Assembly: GCA_019420545.1 (NCBI GenBank)
Contig: JAHZGZ010000249.1
Span: 1 to 10,943 of the forward strand
Reading direction: 5' to 3'
From: Bacteroidales bacterium
GTDB taxonomy: Bacteria; Bacteroidota; Bacteroidia; Bacteroidales; Muribaculaceae
DNA length: 10,943 nucleotides
The translations under genes and the position numbers were made by a program. The stretch's first letter is position 1. The number at the start of each line of letters is the position of its first letter. The notes beneath the pieces were generated by a model, which searched no databases, was not told the origin of the DNA, and saw only the letters and a program-made list of their open reading frames with translations. Below, in pieces: positions 7,193-10,943 of the stretch.

Positions 7193-8707
7193 TCATTGAC
7201 TGTTGAGGGAGAGGAGCCGGTCGATTACGGCGCGGTCGTTGGAGAGACGGGGTATCTTGCGCTGTCCTCCGAGTTTGCCGGTAAGGGCAAGCCAGGAGTC
7301 GAACAGTCCGGGGCGTGCCACCACTATCTCGAGGGGATCCAGGAAGAGATTGCCGGAGCGTTTTGCCTGGTAGTCGGAATTTTCGGCCTGCAGGGCTTTG
7401 TCGAGCTCGGCGGCAAACTCCTTGACCGAGTGCGGCGGTGTGGCGAACTCGACAACCCACTGATGGCGTCCGCGCGACCGGTCACCCGCATATACCGGGG
7501 CGGCGGTATAGTTTGTTACGGCACATCCGAGCCGCTCGCATGTCTTTGCCATGGCGGCTTCGGCATTGTAGACCATCAGTTCCTCGCCGAATGCGTTGAT
7601 GAAGCTCTTGGTGCGCCCCGCGATAGTGATGGTGAGCGGATAGCGGCTTTCGATGCGCACGGTGTCGCCGATGGCATAGCGCCAAAGTCCGTTGCATGAG
7701 GTGATGGCTAGCGCATAGGTCTTCCCCTCCTCTACGGTCCATGCCGTGGCGGCGTCGGGGAACGGCTCGCCTACCTGGTCGAGAGGTATAAATTCGAAGA
7801 ATACACCGATATCGAGCAGTATCGACATAGCGCGCCGCATCGGATCGGTCTGCACGGCGAAGAACCCTTCGGAGGCATTGTAGCTTTCAAGGTAGTGCAT
7901 CTTCGAGGTGTCGGTGATGCGGGCATACTGCTGCCGGTAAGGCTCTAAGGAGATCCCCCCATGGAAGAACACCTCAAGATTGGGCCATACCTGATGGATG
8001 GAGTCGGCACCGGCACGCTTCATTACCTCCTTTATTACAGTCAGAAACCATGAAGGCACTCCGGAAAGGTTGGTCACGTTGCAGTGCATGGCTGCCTCGA
8101 CCAGTCGGGGAAGTTTCTTTGTCCAGTCGGCCATCAGGGCGATATCCTTGGAGGGGATGCGCACCATGTTGGCCAGCGGATTGATGTTGGCGATGAGGTT
8201 GGCCGAGAGGTCGCCCACTCTTACTCCAGGTTTCAGTGAGAGCTCGTTGGCGAAACTGCCTCCGAGTATGAATGCTTTTCCGGAGAATATGCGGCTGTCG
8301 GGATTCGCAGCCAGGTAATGTGCTACCACATCGAATCCGCCCTGATAGTGGTTACGGCGGAATCCTTCGGGGGTGATGGGTATGTATTTGCTTTTCCCGT
8401 CGGAGGTGCCCGACGACTGTGCGAAATTGCGCACCGCACCGGGCCATAGCACGTCGCGCTCGCCGGCGATCATGCGTTCGACCAGCGGCCGCAGGGATGT
8501 GTAGTCGCTGACAGGTACCCGCGAGGCGAAATCGGCGTAATTGCGTATGGCGTTGAATCCGTAGGTCTCGCCGATAACGGTAGAACGCGCCTGACGGACA
8601 AGCCTGTCCAATTCGCGGGTCTGTACGTCCTTAGGCACCACAGAATTGTGGCGCCAAGCGTCTACGCGACGGATGAATATAGGACGGAGAATCCGGGTGA
8701 GGTGCAT
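7193..8707 (-). CDS. GH3 auxin-responsive-promoter family protein (acyl-acid-amido synthetase-like, ANL superfamily)
   Basis: Plant GH3 enzymes adenylate a carboxylic acid and join it to an amino acid; the bacterial substrates are not established. The three nucleotide-binding motifs are visible (numbered from the GTG at 8713): SSGTSDGKSKY (100-110), ESYNASEGFF (276-285, counterpart of the plant YxSSE motif) and GLWRYAIGDTV (342-352). A conserved-looking C-terminal segment, KLGGQRKIPRL (480-490), supplies a Lys in the mobile lid. The length of about 505 residues is normal for the bacterial group. I prefer the ATG at 8707, since the GTG two codons upstream adds only Met-Asp; either is possible. 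No signal peptide is seen, so it is cytoplasmic. It is the first gene of the probable operon with the HAD, upp and methyltransferase genes, and has a -7 box and a palindrome just upstream. Confidence 0.9.
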   Translation of the reverse strand: MHLTRILRPIFIRRVDAWRHNSVVPKDVQTRELDRLVRQARSTVIGETYGFNAIRNYADFASRVPVSDYTSLRPLVERMIAGERDVLWPGAVRNFAQSSGTSDGKSKYIPITPEGFRRNHYQGGFDVVAHYLAANPDSRIFSGKAFILGGSFANELSLKPGVRVGDLSANLIANINPLANMVRIPSKDIALMADWTKKLPRLVEAAMHCNVTNLSGVPSWFLTVIKEVMKRAGADSIHQVWPNLEVFFHGGISLEPYRQQYARITDTSKMHYLESYNASEGFFAVQTDPMRRAMSILLDIGVFFEFIPLDQVGEPFPDAATAWTVEEGKTYALAITSCNGLWRYAIGDTVRIESRYPLTITIAGRTKSFINAFGEELMVYNAEAAMAKTCERLGCAVTNYTAAPVYAGDRSRGRHQWVVEFATPPHSVKEFAAELDKALQAENSDYQAKRSGNLFLDPLEIVVARPGLFDSWLALTGKLGGQRKIPRLSNDRAVIDRLLSLNSQ

Positions 8708-8721
8708 ATCCACAAGTTTTG

Positions 8722-8742
8722 TTAACTTTACAACAAAGTTAA
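8722..8742. promoter_or_regulatory. Palindrome over the GH3-family gene promoter, candidate operator
   Basis: Perfect 8-bp arms TTAACTTT (8722-8729) and AAAGTTAA (8735-8742) flank 5 bp. The right arm overlaps the -7 box of the minus-strand promoter. The position 15 bp upstream of the start would let a bound regulator block transcription. Confidence 0.45.
8734..8741 (-). promoter_or_regulatory. -7 box for the GH3-HAD-upp-methyltransferase operon
   Basis: On the minus strand it reads TAACTTTG, an exact fit to TAnnTTTG, 26 bp before the preferred ATG. The -33 region has no exact TTTG at the usual 19-21 bp spacing. Confidence 0.55.
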
Positions 8743-8779
8743 TGGAAATTTGTTAAATCTATACAGACGGCGACGGCAA

Positions 8780-8810
8780 TTTGTGTGACCGCAACTGCAC
8801 TATAAGTATG
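8780..8810 (+). promoter_or_regulatory. Candidate promoter for the small lipoprotein gene
   Basis: TTTG at 8780-8783 is followed after 19 bp by TAAGTATG at 8803-8810, one mismatch from the Bacteroidetes -33/-7 pair TTTG-N19-21-TAnnTTTG. The -7 box ends 19 bp before the start codon. It fires away from the GH3-gene promoter, making the 8708-8829 interval a divergent control region. Confidence 0.5.
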
Positions 8811-8829
8811 ATATAAAACTTATTGACTT

Positions 8830-9198
8830 ATGATAAAGCGACTCTACCCGCATAAGCATCTGCTTATGAGCCTGATGGTAATGATATTTGCACTATGTGC
8901 AGTGTCGTGTGACGATGACGACGACAACTACTATGATTCGTCAAGTTCTCCGTTGCGCGGGGAGTGGTACAGCCCCGATACTGATACATATCTTGACTTC
9001 TATGGTAATGGTACAGGGGAGTACGAAGATTCATACGGCTACGATTACGACTTCACCTGGAGTGCAGGTGAGGGATGGCTCGGCGTATACTTCTACGACG
9101 GTACGGTATGGAATTTCAACTGGTCGTTCGCTCCCAACGGCTGCCTGCAGCTATACAATACGGGTACGGGATATACTACCGTTTACTGGAGACAATAG
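8830..9198 (+). CDS. Small lipoprotein with Asp-rich mature N-terminus, beta-rich, function unknown
   Basis: A 122-residue protein. Residues 1-26 form a lipoprotein signal (positive KR start, hydrophobic core, LCAVSC lipobox) with Cys27 as the lipid-attached residue. It is followed at once by five Asp residues. In Bacteroidetes, acidic residues right after the Cys act as a signal for export to the cell surface, so this protein may face outward. The body is rich in Tyr, Trp, Asp and Gly with alternating patterns (GEWYS, YLDFYGNGTGEYE, WLGVYFYDGTVWNFNW), suggesting a small beta barrel or lipocalin-like fold. I do not recognise a specific family. It stands alone between divergent and convergent neighbours. 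No Shine-Dalgarno site is seen. Confidence 0.8.
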   Translation: MIKRLYPHKHLLMSLMVMIFALCAVSCDDDDDNYYDSSSSPLRGEWYSPDTDTYLDFYGNGTGEYEDSYGYDYDFTWSAGEGWLGVYFYDGTVWNFNWSFAPNGCLQLYNTGTGYTTVYWRQ

Positions 9199-9207
9199 TC
9201 TTTTCGC

Positions 9208-9246
9208 GGCGGGCTAAAGCGCCGCCCTCCCAGTCTGGGTTGACGG
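9208..9246 (+). repeat. REP-like palindromic element, copy 3
   Basis: It begins 10 bp after the lipoprotein stop with GGCGGGCTAAAGCGCCGCCC and ends with CTGGGTTGACGG. It is 33/35 identical to copy 1 (reverse strand). As a single copy it can form a short hairpin with a TAAA loop. Confidence 0.8.
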
Positions 9247-9261
9247 CAACAAATTATTGGG

Positions 9262-9335
9262 AAAAATCATATGATAAGCGGATTCACTTTACCGGCGGAA
9301 TGATGCCGGGGGTGAATCCGCTTATCAGTCATATG
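9262..9335 (-). terminator. Intrinsic terminator of recA
   Basis: Arms 9273-9287 and 9312-9326 pair perfectly over 15 bp. The stem is extended by five more pairs (9268-9272 with 9331-9335) after a 4-nt bulge. Inside the 24-nt loop a second small stem pairs 9292-9296 with 9305-9309. On the minus strand the hairpin is followed within two bases by five T residues (9266-9262), the form of a rho-independent terminator. It lies 25 bp beyond the recA stop. Confidence 0.75.
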
Positions 9336-9359
9336 CAGGAATGATGGCTTGCGTGGGGA

Positions 9360-10601
9360 TCAGTCGCGGGCGTCGTCGTCGATGGAGAAGTCCTCGTCGG
9401 GGAAGTCGTCGAGGTCTAGATCGGCCTGGCGGCCCTCTTCGGGAGCGTCATCGTCGTCGATGTCGGGGAGATTGTCTTCGTCCTCGTCGTCGGCGTCGTT
9501 CTTTTTCAGTGAAAGTTTGGCTTTCTTGGGCGCTTTTCCGTCGGCATCGCCTTTGATGGCCTCGGTAATCTTCTGCTCGAGTTCTTCAAACAGTTCGGGA
9601 TTATCGGCGAGGAGCTGCTTCACGGCATCACGACCCTGTGCGAGCTTTTCGCCGTTGTAGCTGAACCATGATCCGCTCTTCTTGATGATATCGTATTCTA
9701 CACCGAGGTCGACGATCTCACCTGTGCGCGATATGCCCTCGCCGAACATGATATCGAATTCGGCGCGCTTGAATGGGGGAGCAACCTTATTTTTTGCAAT
9801 CTTTATCTTGGCGTGGCGTCCTATAGGCTGCTCTTTCTTGTCCTTGAGGGTTGAGGATGGACGTATGTCGATGCGCACGGAAGCGTAGAACTTCAGCGCG
9901 TTGCCGCCGGTGGTAGTTTCGGCGGGGCCGAACGCCATGCCTCCGATTGCCGCACGAAGCTGATTGATGAATATGCAGCAGGTATTGGTGCGTGCGATGG
10001 CTCCTGTGAGTTTACGCATTGCCTGCGACATGAGTCGGGCCTGCAGGCCTACGTTGCGGTCGCCCATGTCGCCCTCGATCTCGGCCTTGGGGGTGAGGGC
10101 CGCTACTGAATCGACCACAATGATGTCGATTGCCGACGAGCGTATGAGCTGCTCTACGATTTCCAGCGCCTGCTCGCCGGTATCGGGCTGAGATATGAGA
10201 AGATTGTCGACATCTACGCCGAGTTTGGCGGCATAGAAACGGTCGAAAGCATGTTCGGCATCGATAAGAGCGGCGATACCTCCCTTTTTCTGGGCCTCTG
10301 CTATGGCATGGAGGGCGAGAGTGGTCTTACCGGATGATTCGGGACCGTAGATCTCGGTGATGCGGCCGCGCGGGAATCCGCCTACGCCGAGGGCGAAGTT
10401 GAGGCTTATCGAGCCTGAGGGGATCACGTCGACATCGGTAACGTTGTCGTCGCCGAGCTTCATTATGGCTCCGCGGCCGTAGGCTTTTTCGATACGCTCC
10501 ATGGCGGCTGTCAGCGCGCTGAGCTTCGCCTGCTTGGGGTCGGCGGCGGTGTCGCCTTTTTTCTTGGCGACGGCTTTTTTTGTTTTGTCGGTTGTTGCCA
10601 T
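9360..10601 (-). CDS. recA: RecA recombinase with extended acidic C-terminus
   Basis: Forms ATP-dependent filaments on single-stranded DNA for strand exchange and DNA-damage signalling. Walker A is GPESSGKTT (86-94), the catalytic Glu is in IDAEHAF (Glu116), Walker B ends in VVDS (Asp154), and the L1 region is EIEGDMGDRNVGL. The L2 loop (about 216-232) differs from the standard form: between FINQLR and ETTTGG there are 11 residues (AAIGGMAFGPA) instead of 10, with the equivalent of E. coli Phe203 kept (Phe224). At 413 residues it is about 60 longer than E. coli RecA. The surplus is a Lys-rich N-terminus (6-15) and a C-terminal tail in which a Lys patch (356-367) leads into 46 residues with 25 Asp/Glu. 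The reading frame is intact. Confidence 0.97.
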   Translation of the reverse strand: MATTDKTKKAVAKKKGDTAADPKQAKLSALTAAMERIEKAYGRGAIMKLGDDNVTDVDVIPSGSISLNFALGVGGFPRGRITEIYGPESSGKTTLALHAIAEAQKKGGIAALIDAEHAFDRFYAAKLGVDVDNLLISQPDTGEQALEIVEQLIRSSAIDIIVVDSVAALTPKAEIEGDMGDRNVGLQARLMSQAMRKLTGAIARTNTCCIFINQLRAAIGGMAFGPAETTTGGNALKFYASVRIDIRPSSTLKDKKEQPIGRHAKIKIAKNKVAPPFKRAEFDIMFGEGISRTGEIVDLGVEYDIIKKSGSWFSYNGEKLAQGRDAVKQLLADNPELFEELEQKITEAIKGDADGKAPKKAKLSLKKNDADDEDEDNLPDIDDDDAPEEGRQADLDLDDFPDEDFSIDDDARD

Positions 10602-10648
10602 TGATATATTGTTTTTAGTTGATTTCTATTGAATATCTATTGGTAATG

Positions 10649-10656
10649 CAAAGATA
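10649..10656 (-). promoter_or_regulatory. -7 box of the recA promoter
   Basis: On the minus strand it reads TATCTTTG, an exact fit to TAnnTTTG, 47 bp upstream of the recA start codon. The -33 position falls in the T-rich spacer of the palindrome at 10665-10687. Confidence 0.6.
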
Positions 10657-10664
10657 AGGAATGC

Positions 10665-10687
10665 AGTGTGCTAAAACATGGCACACT
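10665..10687. promoter_or_regulatory. Palindrome over the recA promoter, candidate damage-response operator
   Basis: Perfect 7-bp arms AGTGTGC (10665-10671) and GCACACT (10681-10687) flank a 9-bp spacer. It covers the expected -33 region of the recA promoter, a typical place for a repressor. It does not match the E. coli or Bacillus LexA boxes; the binding protein is unknown. Confidence 0.5.
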
Positions 10688-10713
10688 AAAGTTAAATAAT
10701 TGTAATATCGCAT

Positions 10714-10943
10714 TTATAGGGGTATTCTGTAGCCGTGTTTGATCTCCGACATGACGAAAGTCGACTCAATGGCTCCGATAAGGTCGAAAGCCCCGAGCTT
10801 GTTGAGCACGAAATCGCGGTAGGCACGCATCGACGGTGCGTAAATTTTGAGCAGATAATCGAATGCGCCGCTGACATTGTAGCATTCGGTTACTTCGGGA
10901 AGCGCCTGCACCAGCTCGACGAAGCGCCCGGATATGTCGCGGT
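10714..10943 (-). CDS. Lrp/AsnC family transcriptional regulator, C-terminal ligand-binding part (5' end outside the window)
   Basis: Only the last 75 or so codons are present; the frame is open to the right edge, and the GTG at 10911 is internal. The visible part is the RAM (Lrp ligand-binding) domain: FVELVQALPEVTECYNVSG, then FDYLLKIYAPSMRAYRDFV and the ending ESTFVMSEIKHGYRIPL. This pattern is characteristic of AsnC/Lrp regulators, which bind amino acids and oligomerise through this domain. The DNA-binding helix-turn-helix would lie outside the window. It is transcribed toward recA with a 112-bp gap; recA has its own -7 box and no terminator is seen between them, so read-through is possible. 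Confidence 0.88.
   Translation of the reverse strand, partial: RDISGRFVELVQALPEVTECYNVSGAFDYLLKIYAPSMRAYRDFVLNKLGAFDLIGAIESTFVMSEIKHGYRIPL

Noticed and set aside
6947..7699. 250-codon + strand frame over the HAD and GH3 genes
   Set aside because: It spans two genes with clear motifs on the other strand and resembles no protein.
10909..10911. GTG at 10911 as the start of the Lrp-family gene
   Set aside because: Upstream codons to the window edge continue the Lrp domain (RDISGRFVEL), so the gene is cut by the window.

Overview
The window looks like chromosomal DNA of a gut Bacteroidales bacterium. A GC-rich member such as Muribaculaceae is my best guess, by inference only. The evidence is: -7 boxes of the Bacteroidetes form TAnnTTTG upstream of several genes; few Shine-Dalgarno sites; a lipoprotein whose mature end is a run of Asp; a GH2 enzyme and a sialate O-acetylesterase of the kind gut Bacteroidetes use on host glycans; and a bacterial GH3 acyl-acid-amido-synthetase-like gene of a type common in that phylum.

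Layout. Positions 1-5069 (+ strand) carry two secreted carbohydrate-active genes: the 3' part of a sialate O-acetylesterase, then, after a hairpin and a new promoter, a complete 1063-residue GH2 exo-glucosaminidase/beta-mannosidase-like enzyme with a C-terminal malectin-like domain. Positions 5233-8707 (- strand) form a probable operon read right to left: GH3-family enzyme, HAD-family phosphatase, uracil phosphoribosyltransferase (upp, start overlapping the HAD stop), and a class I SAM methyltransferase. Positions 8830-9198 (+) encode a small lipoprotein, divergent from the GH3 gene across a 116-122 bp two-promoter region. Positions 9360-10601 (-) are recA, with a long acidic tail and an unusual L2 loop. 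The right edge holds the 3' part of an Lrp/AsnC-family regulator (-).

The two glycan genes plausibly act together outside the cytoplasm, one removing O-acetyl groups and the other trimming hexosamine or mannose. The minus-strand operon mixes pyrimidine salvage with phosphatase, amide-ligase-like and methyltransferase genes; no single pathway is evident.

The most notable non-coding signal is a REP-like palindromic element of about 35-39 bp present three times. Two copies face each other between the convergent GH2 and methyltransferase genes, and one lies between the convergent lipoprotein and recA genes. Other points of interest are a 7-9-7 palindrome across the recA promoter, an 8-5-8 palindrome over the GH3-gene -7 box, a 15-2-15 perfect palindrome inside the esterase coding sequence, and the altered RecA L2 loop. 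I see no CRISPR array, tRNA, rRNA, transposase gene or phage gene.
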